Below, in pieces: positions 27,343 through 36,313 of a stretch of 64,000 bases of DNA (within the stretch, counting starts at the first letter, position 1; every line of letters starts with the position of its first letter). A model generated the notes under the pieces. It did not search any database. It was not told the DNA's origin and saw only the letters and a program-made list of their open reading frames with translations. The DNA lies in contig NZ_JAOWKY010000001.1 in the NCBI RefSeq assembly GCF_025751435.1, forward strand, positions 1,534,001 to 1,598,000, given 5' to 3'. The position numbers and the translations under genes were made by a program. The stretch comes from Albidovulum marisflavi (GTDB lineage Bacteria > Pseudomonadota > Alphaproteobacteria > Rhodobacterales > Rhodobacteraceae).

Positions 27343-28827
27343 TTACTCGCCGAGCTGGTTGAACATCGACGACGGATCGGCCGAGACCGGCGGCGCCCCG
27401 AAGGTCAGCTTGATCGCTTCCATCATCAGAAGCGGCGGCGCCATTTCCTTGGCGATCTCGATCACTTCCGCCTTCAACCCATCGACGACCTCGGGTTTCT
27501 GTTCGGCGATGTTCGTCGTCTCGCCCGGGTCGGCGGCAAGATCGTAGAGTTCGACCATACCGGGCAATGCGGCGGTCCAGCGCAGCTTCATGTCGCCCTC
27601 CCGGATCGTCCCGTTCGTCGGATCGACGTTGTAGACCATGCTCGTGCGCGGGGACGGCTGGCCTTCGCTTACAGTCGCCCAGACATCCATCCCGTCAAGC
27701 GGCTTGCTCTTTTCAAGCGAGGCGCCTGCCAGGCTGGCGAGGGTCGGCAGCATGTCGACGACATGCATCATGCCAGTGACCTCGCCCGCCTGCACCTTGC
27801 CCGGCCAGTTCATCAGCGCGCAGACTCGGGTGCCGCCCTCGTAGGTTGTGCCCTTGCCGTCACGATAGGGGCTGTTGTCGGCGGGCAGGTTGTTGCCCAC
27901 CTTGGATTCGCCTGCGAACATGGCCGAGCGCACGCCGCCGTTGTCGCTTTGGAATACGATCAAGGTGTTTTCCCGCATTCCCTTCGCCTCAAGCGCGGCC
28001 ACGACACGGCCGATCTCGTCGTCCATCACGCCGATCATCGCGGCGTAGTAGCGGCGCTGCTCATCCTCGATATGGGCGTATTTCGCCACGTATTCTTCGG
28101 GCGCCTGGAACGGCGAGTGCGGCGCGGTGAAGGCAAGGTACAGGAACAGCGGCGTCGCGGTGTCATGGCCTTCGATGACGCGGGCGGCTTCCTGTCCGAA
28201 CAGCGTGTTGTCGAAGCCTTCTTCCTCAAGCAATTCGTTGTCGCGGTACCAGTCGAGCACGCCATGGGCCCCGTGTTCGAAATGGTCGATCTCACCCACC
28301 AGGGCGCCGTAGAAGGAATCGAAGCCACGCTGGCGCGGCCAGAAATTCACGTCCGCATGGCCCAGGTGCCACTTGCCGACCATGGCGGTACGATAACCGG
28401 CATCCTTCAGTGCCTCGGGCAGAAGGTATTCGTCGGCCGGAAGCCCGTAGGAGCCGCCGGACGGGATCACGCCAAGCTGGAAGCCGTAGCGCAGAGGATA
28501 GCGTCCCGTCATCAGCGCGGCGCGCGTCGGCGTGCACATCGGCTGGGCATAGAACTGCTCAAGCCGCGCACCTTCGGCCGCAAGCTTGTCGATGTTCGGG
28601 GTCATGATGTCCGACCCGTTATAGCCGACGTCCGCATAGCCCTGATCGTCCGAAATGATGTAGACGATGTTCGGCGGTGTCGCGCCGGCGGCAGCCGCAC
28701 GCTGCGCGATCCCGATTGCCGCGGCGGCCGTGATCGCGGTGCCTCCGGCGACGAACTGGCGGCGGCTGATTCCGGCGCCTGCGCAGTGCCCATTTGGCAT
28801 ATCTGAAGTATTGATTTTGTTGTCCAT
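27343..28827 (-). CDS. Tat-exported arylsulfatase
   Basis: The 494-residue type I sulfatase has a twin-arginine signal (ISRRQFVAGGTAIT, residues 20-33), the metal-binding DD pair in IISDDQGYADVG (Asp60, Asp61) and the formylglycine site CTPTR at residues 98-102. The lysine and histidine of VGKWHLGH near residue 150 and SDNGGVRS near residue 290 complete the active site. It hydrolyses sulfate esters; the substrate is unknown. I chose the ATG at 28827 so that the Tat motif stands close to the N-terminus. Export through Tat fits modification by the cytoplasmic FGE before secretion. Confidence 0.93.
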   Translation of the reverse strand: MDNKINTSDMPNGHCAGAGISRRQFVAGGTAITAAAAIGIAQRAAAAGATPPNIVYIISDDQGYADVGYNGSDIMTPNIDKLAAEGARLEQFYAQPMCTPTRAALMTGRYPLRYGFQLGVIPSGGSYGLPADEYLLPEALKDAGYRTAMVGKWHLGHADVNFWPRQRGFDSFYGALVGEIDHFEHGAHGVLDWYRDNELLEEEGFDNTLFGQEAARVIEGHDTATPLFLYLAFTAPHSPFQAPEEYVAKYAHIEDEQRRYYAAMIGVMDDEIGRVVAALEAKGMRENTLIVFQSDNGGVRSAMFAGESKVGNNLPADNSPYRDGKGTTYEGGTRVCALMNWPGKVQAGEVTGMMHVVDMLPTLASLAGASLEKSKPLDGMDVWATVSEGQPSPRTSMVYNVDPTNGTIREGDMKLRWTAALPGMVELYDLAADPGETTNIAEQKPEVVDGLKAEVIEIAKEMAPPLLMMEAIKLTFGAPPVSADPSSMFNQLGE

Positions 28828-28900
28828 TTCGAGATTTCTCCCTCTCTTTGTATTTTCGGTTACGGCGCGTTCTCGGCTCCCTGGATCGTGAGCGCGCCGT

Positions 28901-29620
28901 TCAGTCAAAGTCGCGCAGGCGCTGCTCCAGCGCGGCGGGGTTCAGAACCGTGATCGAGCCGTAGCCGGACTCGATCACCCCCTGCTGCCGCAGCTTTGCC
29001 AGCAGGCTGGCAAGCAGCGACCGCGACACGTTGCAAAGCTCGGCAAGTTCGGTCTGGCTTATGTCGATGGTCACCTCGACGTTTTCGATGCCGCTGTTGA
29101 TGGCCGGGCCGCCCCAATGCGGGGTCAGCATCCGGCAAAGCGATGCAATCACCCGCGCCTCGGGGTCCCGGATGCACAGGTCTTCGCGCAGCGACAGCGC
29201 GCCGACCATGTGGAAGAAGGTCAGCAACCCCACCCAACGCCAGGCGTCCGGCTGTTCGGCTGCGATCGTCAAGAAGGCCCGGCCGGGCAGGTGCGCCATC
29301 TGCGTTTCCCGCGTCGTGCGCAGGCCGATCGTGCGCGGTTCCCGCGCCAGAAGGCTACCTTCGCCGGTCCAGAACCCCGTCGAAGCAAAGACGCCCGCGC
29401 GCGGCCCGTCCTTGCCCTGCGTCAGAACCACATGCACCCCGCCGTCGATGATCCCCCAAAGGCCATCACCAGCATCGCCGGGGCGGTAGATCCATTTGCC
29501 CTTTTCAAACGTGTAGTAGTTGGCGCGTGTCAGCACCGCGTCCTGGAACTCGGGCGACGTGGCGGCCAACCAGCCGCACTGGCGAAGAAGAGCAAATCCA
29601 ACCTTGCGATCCATCGTCAT
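28901..29620 (-). CDS. Crp/Fnr family transcriptional regulator
   Basis: The 239-residue protein has an N-terminal cyclic-nucleotide-type jelly roll (YTFEKGKWIYRPGDAGDGLWG, residues about 36-56), a dimer helix and a C-terminal winged helix (ISQTELAELCNVSRSLLASL, near residue 188). It lacks the N-terminal Cys cluster of oxygen-sensing FNR, so it is not an iron-sulfur FNR. It lies 73 bp upstream of the arylsulfatase on the same strand and may head the sulfatase-FGE transcription unit or regulate it. The effector is unknown. Confidence 0.85.
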   Translation of the reverse strand: MTMDRKVGFALLRQCGWLAATSPEFQDAVLTRANYYTFEKGKWIYRPGDAGDGLWGIIDGGVHVVLTQGKDGPRAGVFASTGFWTGEGSLLAREPRTIGLRTTRETQMAHLPGRAFLTIAAEQPDAWRWVGLLTFFHMVGALSLREDLCIRDPEARVIASLCRMLTPHWGGPAINSGIENVEVTIDISQTELAELCNVSRSLLASLLAKLRQQGVIESGYGSITVLNPAALEQRLRDFD

Positions 29621-29862
29621 CCTGTCTCCCTTTGCCGTGTGTATGCGCTTTGTGGCGCTGAATTATCCACTGGTGAACAATGTTTGAAAATTCTGCGCGC
29701 GTTAATGCGCTGCGCATAGACCGAACCGATCCGCGCCAAGTCGCGCGGGCGCTTCGGTCGCGTGGCGGGCGAGAAGGGGAACGGGGCCGCCTATCCCTTT
29801 GGGGGAATATGGCGTGCCGTCTTGCCCTGCTATGTCTCATTCCAGCGACGACGGAGGGCAAT

Positions 29863-30744
29863 ATGACCGTAGTGACGCTTGCCGCGACCCAGATGGCCTG
29901 CAGCTGGGATGCCGACGAAACGCTCGACCGGGCAGAGGCCTTGGTGATGCGGGCGGCAGATGCGGGCGCGCAGATCATCCTGCTGCAGGAGCTTTTCCAG
30001 GCGCCTTATTTCTGCCTTGAGATCGCAGAGCGTCACCTGGACCTTGCGCGGACGCTGAGCGAAGATCGCGGCGTCGCGCATTTCCGCGATCTGGCGCGCC
30101 GCCTGGGCGTCGTTCTCCCGATCTCGTTCTTCGAGCGCGCGGGTCTTGCGCATTACAACACGCTCGCGATGATCGACGCGGATGGCGAAATCCTGGGCAC
30201 CTACCGCAAGACCCATATCCCGCAAAGCGCCGGCTACGAAGAGAAATTCTACTTCACGCCGGGCGATACCGGATTCAAGGTCTTCCAGACGCGCTTTGCC
30301 CGTGTCGGCTGCGGCATCTGCTGGGACCAGTGGTTCCCCGAAACGGCACGCTCGCTCGCGCTGCTGGGGGCCGAGGTGTTCTTGTTTCCGACCGCGATCG
30401 GATCGGAGCCGCATTTTCCGGAACTTGACAGCGCGGCGCACTGGCAGCGCGTGATGCAGGGCCATGCGGCGGCGAACATCATGCCCCTGGTCGCTTCGAA
30501 CCGCATCGGGACCGAAAGGGACGGGCAGACATCCGTGACGTTCTACGGATCCTCGTTCATCGCGGACCAGACCGGGGCCAAGGTGTCCGAGGCAGGGCGC
30601 GATCAAGAGGCGGTGATCACCGCAACCTTCGATCTGGCAGCGATCGAACGTCAACGGAGGTTCTGGGGCGTGTTCCGCGACCGCAGGCCCGACATGTATG
30701 GGGCCATCGCCACCATTGACGGGGTGAGCCGGGTGGTGGGTTAG
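29863..30744 (+). CDS. aguB: N-carbamoylputrescine amidase
   Basis: The 293-residue nitrilase-superfamily enzyme hydrolyses N-carbamoylputrescine to putrescine, CO2 and ammonia. The Glu-Lys-Cys triad is visible: ILLQELFQAPYF (Glu), LGTYRKTHIP (Lys) and GCGICWDQWFPE (Cys near residue 150). The DQWFPE sequence after the Cys is typical of AguB rather than other nitrilases. A GGAGGG ribosome binding site at 29853 fixes the ATG at 29863. No agmatine deiminase gene is seen next to it. It ends 1 bp from the convergent 3-hydroxyacyl-CoA dehydrogenase. Confidence 0.92.
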   Translation: MTVVTLAATQMACSWDADETLDRAEALVMRAADAGAQIILLQELFQAPYFCLEIAERHLDLARTLSEDRGVAHFRDLARRLGVVLPISFFERAGLAHYNTLAMIDADGEILGTYRKTHIPQSAGYEEKFYFTPGDTGFKVFQTRFARVGCGICWDQWFPETARSLALLGAEVFLFPTAIGSEPHFPELDSAAHWQRVMQGHAAANIMPLVASNRIGTERDGQTSVTFYGSSFIADQTGAKVSEAGRDQEAVITATFDLAAIERQRRFWGVFRDRRPDMYGAIATIDGVSRVVG

Positions 30745-30745
30745 C

Positions 30746-31870
30746 CTATCCGCCGGTCACTATCGGCGCGGGCCGATAACGCCCCGCCAGATGCGCCGGC
30801 GCCGCCGTTTCAAGGGCGGCAAGCGTTTCCAACACGCTGTCCCGCCCGTGTCGTTGCAGGGCGGCGAAGGGGCCGTAGGGGAAGTTCAGCCCCAGCCGCA
30901 TCGCGGTGTCTATGCCGTCGGGTGTCACGCCACCTTCCGCGAACAGCCAGCCCGCCTCGTTGATCAGCGTGGACTCGATCCGCTTGACGATGGCCTGGGC
31001 GTCGGCGGGAGGGGCGCCCGGCGCATCCGGAAACAGGAAGCCGCGCCCCGCCTTGCGCCCAAGCGCGCCCGATTGCACCTGCCGTATGAGAGAGTCGAAG
31101 ACATGGTAGCGTGGATGGCCATCCATCGCGGTCCACATGCCGCGCGTCGCGGCAAGGTTCACATCAGCACCGACAAGGTCGATCAGCGAAAACGGGCCAA
31201 GCCGGTAGCCCGCTGCAAGCATCGCGGCATCGATATCGGCAGGGCTTCGTCCTTCTTCCTGAAGTGCCAGGGCCTCGCCGTAATAGGGGCGGGCGCAGCG
31301 GTTGACGATGAACCCCGGTCTGTCCGGGCAGTCGATCACGGTCTTGCCGGCCGCTTCGGTTAATCTTCGGGCAAGCGCGATGGCGTCCCCGTCCGTATCG
31401 GCATGACCGGCCAGCTCGACAAGCTTCATGGCGGGGGCGGGGTTGAAGAAGTGAAGGGCAAGAAGCCTCCCGGGACGCGTCAAGCCCTGCGCGACTCCGC
31501 CGACCGGAAGCGAAGAGGTGTTGGTCGCCAGAACCGCTTCGGGCGAAAGCGCGGGTTCGATCTGCGCGAAAAGGGCGCGCTTGGCTACCATGTCCTCGAT
31601 GATGGCTTCGATCACGAGCGATGACCCCGTCAGGTCCTCGGGCGCGGCTACGATCGTCAGGCGCGACAGGGTATCATCGCGCGCCTGGGACGACAGCTTG
31701 CCCGCCTCGACCCGTTTACCCAAGGCGCTGGCCATTCGGTCGCGGGCGTTTTCGCGTGCCAAAGCCTGAGCGTCCGTCGCGACAACGCTGAAGCCCGCCG
31801 ACGCGAAGACCTGTGCGATCCCAAGTCCCATTGTGCCAAGCCCGGCGATGCCGATCCGAGGTTTCGTCAT
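30746..31870 (-). CDS. 3-hydroxyacyl-CoA dehydrogenase
   Basis: The 374-residue enzyme has an N-terminal NAD-binding Rossmann fold (IGIAGLGTMGLGIAQVFASA), the catalytic His in LLALHFFNPAPAMKLVEL near residue 140, and two C-terminal 3HCDH domains (GRSPADIDAAM... and VTPDGIDTAMRLGLNFPYGP), a layout shared with PaaH/HbdA-type enzymes. It would oxidise a 3-hydroxyacyl-CoA to the 3-oxo form. It is divergent from the aromatic-CoA operon and shares the palindrome-bearing promoter region, so it probably supplies a late ring-degradation step there. Confidence 0.9.
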   Translation of the reverse strand: MTKPRIGIAGLGTMGLGIAQVFASAGFSVVATDAQALARENARDRMASALGKRVEAGKLSSQARDDTLSRLTIVAAPEDLTGSSLVIEAIIEDMVAKRALFAQIEPALSPEAVLATNTSSLPVGGVAQGLTRPGRLLALHFFNPAPAMKLVELAGHADTDGDAIALARRLTEAAGKTVIDCPDRPGFIVNRCARPYYGEALALQEEGRSPADIDAAMLAAGYRLGPFSLIDLVGADVNLAATRGMWTAMDGHPRYHVFDSLIRQVQSGALGRKAGRGFLFPDAPGAPPADAQAIVKRIESTLINEAGWLFAEGGVTPDGIDTAMRLGLNFPYGPFAALQRHGRDSVLETLAALETAAPAHLAGRYRPAPIVTGG

Positions 31871-31920
31871 GATTGCCCCTGGCGGATACCCGAATCCATG
31901 ATGCCGCCCGCCGCCAAAAC

Positions 31921-31949
31921 TTCAAGCTAGAAATTTCAAGCTTGAAATT
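31921..31949. promoter_or_regulatory. Tandem palindromes, candidate MarR operators
   Basis: An 18-bp perfect palindrome, AATTTCAAGCTTGAAATT, occupies 31932-31949. An imperfect copy, TTCAAGCTAGAA, lies immediately before it at 31921-31932, so the centres are 14 bp apart. They sit in the middle of the 128-bp region between the divergent dehydrogenase and monooxygenase genes, in AT-rich DNA. Size and placement fit a MarR dimer site, and a MarR gene (35015) is in the operon. Confidence 0.65.
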
Positions 31950-31998
31950 AATTTGCGCCAATGCCAGTCTGATCCGCGTCTGAGGAGGGAGGCGGCAG

Positions 31999-34281
31999 AT
32001 GAAGGTCCTGTGTCTAGGGGGAGGGCCGGCGGGTCTGTACTTCGCGATCTCGATGAAGCTTCGCGACGCCTCGCACCAAGTGACCGTGCTGGAGCGCAAC
32101 CGCGCGAACGACACGTTCGGCTGGGGCGTCGTGCTGTCGGATGATGCGCTTGGCCGCATGCAAGGGAACGACCCGCAGTCGACCGACGCGATCCGCAGCC
32201 ACTTCGCCTATTGGGACGACATCGCCGTCATCCACGATAGTCACCGCACCGTTTCGGGCGGGCATGGTTTCGCGGGGATCGGGCGCAAGCAGATGCTGAT
32301 CCTGCTGCAGGAGCGGGCCCGCGAACTGGGCGTCGAGATGCGGTTCGAGACCGAATTCGACAGCGCCGAGAGCTATCGGAAGGACTACGATCTGGTTGTC
32401 GGCTGCGATGGCATCAACTCGAGGGTGCGCAAGGAATACGAAGATGTGTTCCGCCCCGATATCGACCTGCGCCGCTGCAAGTTCGTCTGGCTTGGCACGC
32501 ATCAGAAATTCGATGACGCCTTCACCTTCATCTTCGAAAAAACACGGCACGGCTGGGTCTGGGCCCACGTATACCAATTCGACGCCGACACGGCGACCTT
32601 CATCGTCGAATGCCTGCCCGAGACCTGGGATCGCTGGGGATTCGAGCATATGTCCAAGGAAGAGACGGTCGAAACCTGTCGCAAGATCTTCGAACGCCAC
32701 CTGGGCGGGCACGCGCTCATGTCGAATGCGGCTCATCTGCGCGGCTCGGCTGTGTGGATGCAGTTTCCGCGCGTGATCTGCGAACGATGGTACAACGGAA
32801 ATGTCGTCCTGATGGGGGATGCGGCGGCGACCGGCCATTTCTCCATCGGGTCGGGTTCACGCCTTGCCTTCGACAGTGCAATCGCCCTTGCCGACTATCT
32901 GCATGCGGAACCGACCCTGCAGGCGGCCTTCGAACGCTATCAGGAAGAGCGGCGGACCGAGGTGCTGCGCCTGCAGTCTGCGGCGCGCAACAGCCTTGAG
33001 TGGTTCGAGGAGGTAGAGCGCTACCTGGACATGCCGCCCCTGCAGTTCGCCTATTCGCTGTTGACCCGGTCGCAGCGCATCAGCCACGAAAACCTGCGCC
33101 TTCGCGATCCGGCATGGCTGCGCGGGGCAGAGGACTGGTTTCAGGAACAGGCGGGGGGGCAGCCCGGCCGGGCACCCATGTTCGCGCCCTTCCGCCTGCG
33201 CGACATGAAGCTCAAGAACCGTGTCGTCGTATCGCCCATGGCCCAATACCGAGCCATGGATGGCTGCCCGACGGATTGGCATTTCGTCCACTACGCCGAA
33301 CGCGCCAAGGGCGGCGCAGGGCTTGTCTGCGTCGAGATGACCTGCGTCAGTCCCGAGGGTCGGATCACCCCTGGCTGCACCGGCCTCTACGCGCCCGAAC
33401 ATGAGACCGCATGGAAGCGGCTGACCGGTTTCATCCATGCCGAGACGACGGCGAAAGTCTGCTGCCAGATCGGGCACGCGGGGCGCAAGGCCTCGGTCCA
33501 GGTCCCGTGGGAGGACGACGAGATGCCCCTGGCCGACGGGTGGGAGACGATCGGCCCCTCGGCGATTGCCTGGTCGCCCCTTCATCCAGTGCCGCGGGAA
33601 ATGACGCCCGATGACATGGCGCGGGTGCGCGACGAATTCGTCCGTGCGACCCGGATGGCGGACCGGGCCGGTTTCGACATGATCGAACTGCACGCGGCGC
33701 ACGGCTACCTGCTCTCCAGCTTCATCAGCCCGACGTCGAACCGGCGCACGGACGACTATGGCGGCAGCCTTGAAAACCGGATGCGCTGGCCGCTGGAGGT
33801 GTTTGGCGCGATGCGCGCCGCGTGGGGCGAGGACAGGCCGATGTCGGTGCGCATCTCTGCCAATGATTGGGTCGGCAATCACGGCGTGACCCCGGAGGAG
33901 GCGGTGAGCATCGCGCGGATGTTCGCGGATGCCGGGGCCGATATCATCGACGTCAGCGCCGGCCAGACCTCGACCGAGGCGAAGCCGGTCTATGGCCGCA
34001 TGTTCCAGACCCCGTTTTCCGATCGCATCCGGAACGAGGCGGGACTGGCGACCATGGCGGTCGGCAACATCACCGAGGTTGATCACGTAAACTCGATCCT
34101 CCTGGCGGGGCGGGCCGACCTGGTTTGCCTGGCGCGTCCGCATCTGGCAGATCCTTACTGGACTCTGCACGCCGCAGTCGAACTGGGCGACGAGGCCGAG
34201 CAATGGCCGACGCCCTATCATCGCGGGCGCGATCAGGCGCGGCGGCTTCACGAAAAGGCGGTGGAGGTGATCAGGGCATGA
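31999..34281 (+). CDS. Fused flavin monooxygenase/Old Yellow Enzyme (2-aminobenzoyl-CoA or salicylyl-CoA type)
   Basis: The 760-residue protein joins two enzymes. Residues 1 to about 385 are an FAD monooxygenase like salicylate hydroxylase: [31 protein letters not shown] and [17 protein letters not shown]. Residues about 395-750 are an Old Yellow Enzyme FMN reductase: [42 protein letters not shown] and the [10 protein letters not shown] run. The same fusion is known in 2-aminobenzoyl-CoA monooxygenase/reductase, which hydroxylates and then reduces the ring; automatic annotation often says salicylyl-CoA 5-hydroxylase/oxidoreductase. The CoA ligase, RidA and beta-oxidation-type genes downstream favour the aminobenzoyl-CoA role. 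A strong GAGGAGGGAGG site precedes the ATG. Confidence 0.88.
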   Translation: MKVLCLGGGPAGLYFAISMKLRDASHQVTVLERNRANDTFGWGVVLSDDALGRMQGNDPQSTDAIRSHFAYWDDIAVIHDSHRTVSGGHGFAGIGRKQMLILLQERARELGVEMRFETEFDSAESYRKDYDLVVGCDGINSRVRKEYEDVFRPDIDLRRCKFVWLGTHQKFDDAFTFIFEKTRHGWVWAHVYQFDADTATFIVECLPETWDRWGFEHMSKEETVETCRKIFERHLGGHALMSNAAHLRGSAVWMQFPRVICERWYNGNVVLMGDAAATGHFSIGSGSRLAFDSAIALADYLHAEPTLQAAFERYQEERRTEVLRLQSAARNSLEWFEEVERYLDMPPLQFAYSLLTRSQRISHENLRLRDPAWLRGAEDWFQEQAGGQPGRAPMFAPFRLRDMKLKNRVVVSPMAQYRAMDGCPTDWHFVHYAERAKGGAGLVCVEMTCVSPEGRITPGCTGLYAPEHETAWKRLTGFIHAETTAKVCCQIGHAGRKASVQVPWEDDEMPLADGWETIGPSAIAWSPLHPVPREMTPDDMARVRDEFVRATRMADRAGFDMIELHAAHGYLLSSFISPTSNRRTDDYGGSLENRMRWPLEVFGAMRAAWGEDRPMSVRISANDWVGNHGVTPEEAVSIARMFADAGADIIDVSAGQTSTEAKPVYGRMFQTPFSDRIRNEAGLATMAVGNITEVDHVNSILLAGRADLVCLARPHLADPYWTLHAAVELGDEAEQWPTPYHRGRDQARRLHEKAVEVIRA

Positions 34282-35018
34282 CGTTGGAAGGAAAGAGGGT
34301 TCTGATCACCGGGGGCGGCTCTGGCGCGGGCGCCGATCTCGCGCTTGGCTTCGCCCGCGCAGGTGCCGAGGTCGTGATCACTGGCCGCCGGGCCGAGGCG
34401 CTGCAGACCGCCGCCGCCCAGCATGAGGCGATCCGCTGGGTCCAAAGCGATGTTACCAGTGAAAACGCGGTTCGTGCGATGTTTGCCGAGGCCGGCGCCT
34501 GCCAGATCGTGATCGCGAACGCGGGGGCCGCGGATAGCGGCGTGATGACAAGGACCACGCTTGCGCAGTGGAACGCCATGATCGCGGTAAACCTGACGGG
34601 CGCGTTCCTGACGCTGCGCGAGGGGCTTCGGCAGATGGACGGATGGGGCCGGCTCATCGCGATCGCGTCTACAGCCGGGTTGAAGGGATACGCGAAGGTC
34701 GTGCCATATGCTGCTGCAAAACATGGAGTAATCGGGATTGTCAGATCGCTCGCGCTGGAAATCGCGCGCAGTCCGGTAACGGTGAACGCGATCTGTCCGG
34801 GCTTTCTGGACACACCGATGACCGACCACTCGGTCGAGGTCATCGCCGCCAAGACGGGCCGTAGCCAGGCCGAGGCGCGCGCAGCGCTTGCGGCGATGAA
34901 CCCTCAGAACCGATTGATCCAGCCCGCCGAGGTCACGGCCTGCGCGCTGTGGTTGTGCGCTCCGGGATCGGAAGGGGTGAACGGCCAGGCGCTGGCGATC
35001 GACGGAGGGGAGGCATGA
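34278..35018 (+). CDS. SDR family NAD(P)-dependent dehydrogenase
   Basis: The 246-residue enzyme is a classical short-chain dehydrogenase: nucleotide motif [22 protein letters not shown] motif [12 protein letters not shown], catalytic Ser in [11 protein letters not shown] and YxxxK in [10 protein letters not shown]. It ends with [10 protein letters not shown]. Its start overlaps the stop of the monooxygenase gene (ATGA), so they are translated together. In the pathway it would reduce or oxidise a ring-derived 3-hydroxy/oxo-acyl-CoA; the exact step is inference. Confidence 0.88.
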   Translation: MTLEGKRVLITGGGSGAGADLALGFARAGAEVVITGRRAEALQTAAAQHEAIRWVQSDVTSENAVRAMFAEAGACQIVIANAGAADSGVMTRTTLAQWNAMIAVNLTGAFLTLREGLRQMDGWGRLIAIASTAGLKGYAKVVPYAAAKHGVIGIVRSLALEIARSPVTVNAICPGFLDTPMTDHSVEVIAAKTGRSQAEARAALAAMNPQNRLIQPAEVTACALWLCAPGSEGVNGQALAIDGGEA

Positions 35019-35446
35019 GCGATCTGTCCAAGCGCCGCCTCAAACTCTGGATCCGGATGCTGGGTGTCACGCGCACGGCCGAGAACAGGCTGCGGGAGTT
35101 CCTGCGCGTCCAGCATGGCACGACGCTGCCCCGCTTCGACGTGATGGCCGCGCTCTATCGTCGCCGCGAGGGCGTGACGATGAGCGAACTGTCCCGAATG
35201 CTTCTGGTGTCGAACGGGAACGCGACGGCCGTGGTCGACCGGCTGGAGGCGGAAGCGTTGGTCAAGCGATCTCCCTCAGAAACCGATCGGCGCACGGTCT
35301 TCGTGACGCTGACCGAAGCCGGGCTTGCCGTTTTTGAGGTCCTTGCCGCCGACCATGAGCAAGAGGTTGATGCGATCTTCGCGAACCTGTCCGAGGGCGA
35401 TATCGACCAGCTGACCGAAGTGCTGAAAAGGTTTGGAAAGCAATGA
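35015..35446 (+). CDS. MarR family transcriptional regulator of the aromatic-CoA operon
   Basis: The 143-residue winged-helix protein has [26 protein letters not shown] as recognition region (residues about 55-80) and the wing [21 protein letters not shown], both typical of MarR. It overlaps the preceding SDR gene by ATGA and is in turn overlapped by the crotonase gene. MarR regulators inside aromatic-CoA operons usually repress them until an aryl-CoA binds. The palindromes at 31921-31949 are the obvious binding sites; that link is inference. Confidence 0.88.
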   Translation: MSDLSKRRLKLWIRMLGVTRTAENRLREFLRVQHGTTLPRFDVMAALYRRREGVTMSELSRMLLVSNGNATAVVDRLEAEALVKRSPSETDRRTVFVTLTEAGLAVFEVLAADHEQEVDAIFANLSEGDIDQLTEVLKRFGKQ

Positions 35447-36255
35447 GATCCATGGCAAGCCTAAACCCGGTTCATTTCCTGTGGGAGGTCAAGAACCGGA
35501 TCGCCGTCATCCGTCTGGACCGGCCTGAGCGCAAGAATCCCCTGACCTTCGAAAGCTACGCCGAACTGCGCGACACATTTCGGGCGCTACCCTATGCGGA
35601 CGATGTCGACGTTGTTGTCCTTGCGCCGAATGGCGGCAACTTCTGTTCCGGCGGGGATGTCCACGAGATCATCGGCCCTCTTGTCGGGATGGAGATGAAG
35701 GAGCTTCTTGCCTTTACGAGGATGACCGGCGACCTGGTGAAGGCGATGCTGAACTGCACCAAGCCGATCATCGCCGCCGTCGACGGTGTCGCGGTGGGGG
35801 CCGGTGCGATCCTTGCCATGGCGTCAGACCTGCGGGTCGCCACGCCCGAGGCCAAATGCGCCTTCCTGTTCACCCGGGTGGGGCTTGCAGGCTGCGACAT
35901 GGGCGCCTGCGCCATGCTGCCCCGGATCATCGGGCAAGGGCGGGCGGCCGAACTTTTGTACACCGGCCGCAGCATGAGCGCGCAGGAAGGCTTGGACTGG
36001 GGCTTCTGGAATGCGATCCATCCGGCGGAAAGTCTTGAGGCCGAAGCAAGGACCCTGGCTGGGCGGATCGCGTCGGGTCCGACCTTCGCGCACGGCATGA
36101 CGAAGACTCAGCTGAACCACGAGTGGAACATGGGGCTTGAGCAGGCCATCGAGGCCGAGGCGCAAGCGCAGGCGATCTGCATGCAGACGCGGGATTTCGA
36201 ACGTGCCTACCGGGCCTTCGTCCAGAAGGAAAAGCCGGCATTCGAAGGGAACTGA
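35443..36255 (+). CDS. Crotonase (enoyl-CoA hydratase) family protein, atypical active site
   Basis: The 270-residue protein has a crotonase fold with oxyanion-hole motifs [14 protein letters not shown] near residue 68 and [17 protein letters not shown] near residue 108. The two glutamates of true enoyl-CoA hydratases are missing by hand alignment: the GGGCE position reads GAGAI, and the PE position reads TR in [15 protein letters not shown]. The GCDMGA segment instead offers an Asp, as in a distinct crotonase subgroup. It may hydrolyse, isomerise or open the ring rather than hydrate. Its start overlaps the MarR stop. Confidence 0.85.
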   Translation: MRSMASLNPVHFLWEVKNRIAVIRLDRPERKNPLTFESYAELRDTFRALPYADDVDVVVLAPNGGNFCSGGDVHEIIGPLVGMEMKELLAFTRMTGDLVKAMLNCTKPIIAAVDGVAVGAGAILAMASDLRVATPEAKCAFLFTRVGLAGCDMGACAMLPRIIGQGRAAELLYTGRSMSAQEGLDWGFWNAIHPAESLEAEARTLAGRIASGPTFAHGMTKTQLNHEWNMGLEQAIEAEAQAQAICMQTRDFERAYRAFVQKEKPAFEGN

Positions 36256-36265
36256 GGGCAAGCCC

Positions 36266-36310
36266 GGGGGCGCCGCCCCCGGACCCCCGGGATACTTGGG
36301 AAAAGAAGAA
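36266..36310 (+). repeat. GC-rich intergenic repeat, copy 2
   Basis: A palindromic GGGGGCGCCGCCCCC is followed by GGACCCCC and then GGATACTTGGGAAAAGAAG-like sequence, matching the element at 6621-6669 in reverse orientation. It lies between the crotonase and acyl-CoA dehydrogenase genes, and its 3' end forms part of the latter's ribosome binding site. Confidence 0.6.
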
Positions 36311-36313
36311 GGG

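Noticed and set aside
31999-34281. Salicylyl-CoA 5-hydroxylase as sole function of the fused monooxygenase
   Set aside because: The fused OYE domain and the RidA and beta-oxidation-type neighbours fit a ring-reducing aminobenzoyl-CoA enzyme better; salicylyl-CoA is kept as the alternative.
35443-36255. Straight call of enoyl-CoA hydratase for the crotonase gene
   Set aside because: Both catalytic glutamates are missing, so only the family name is safe.
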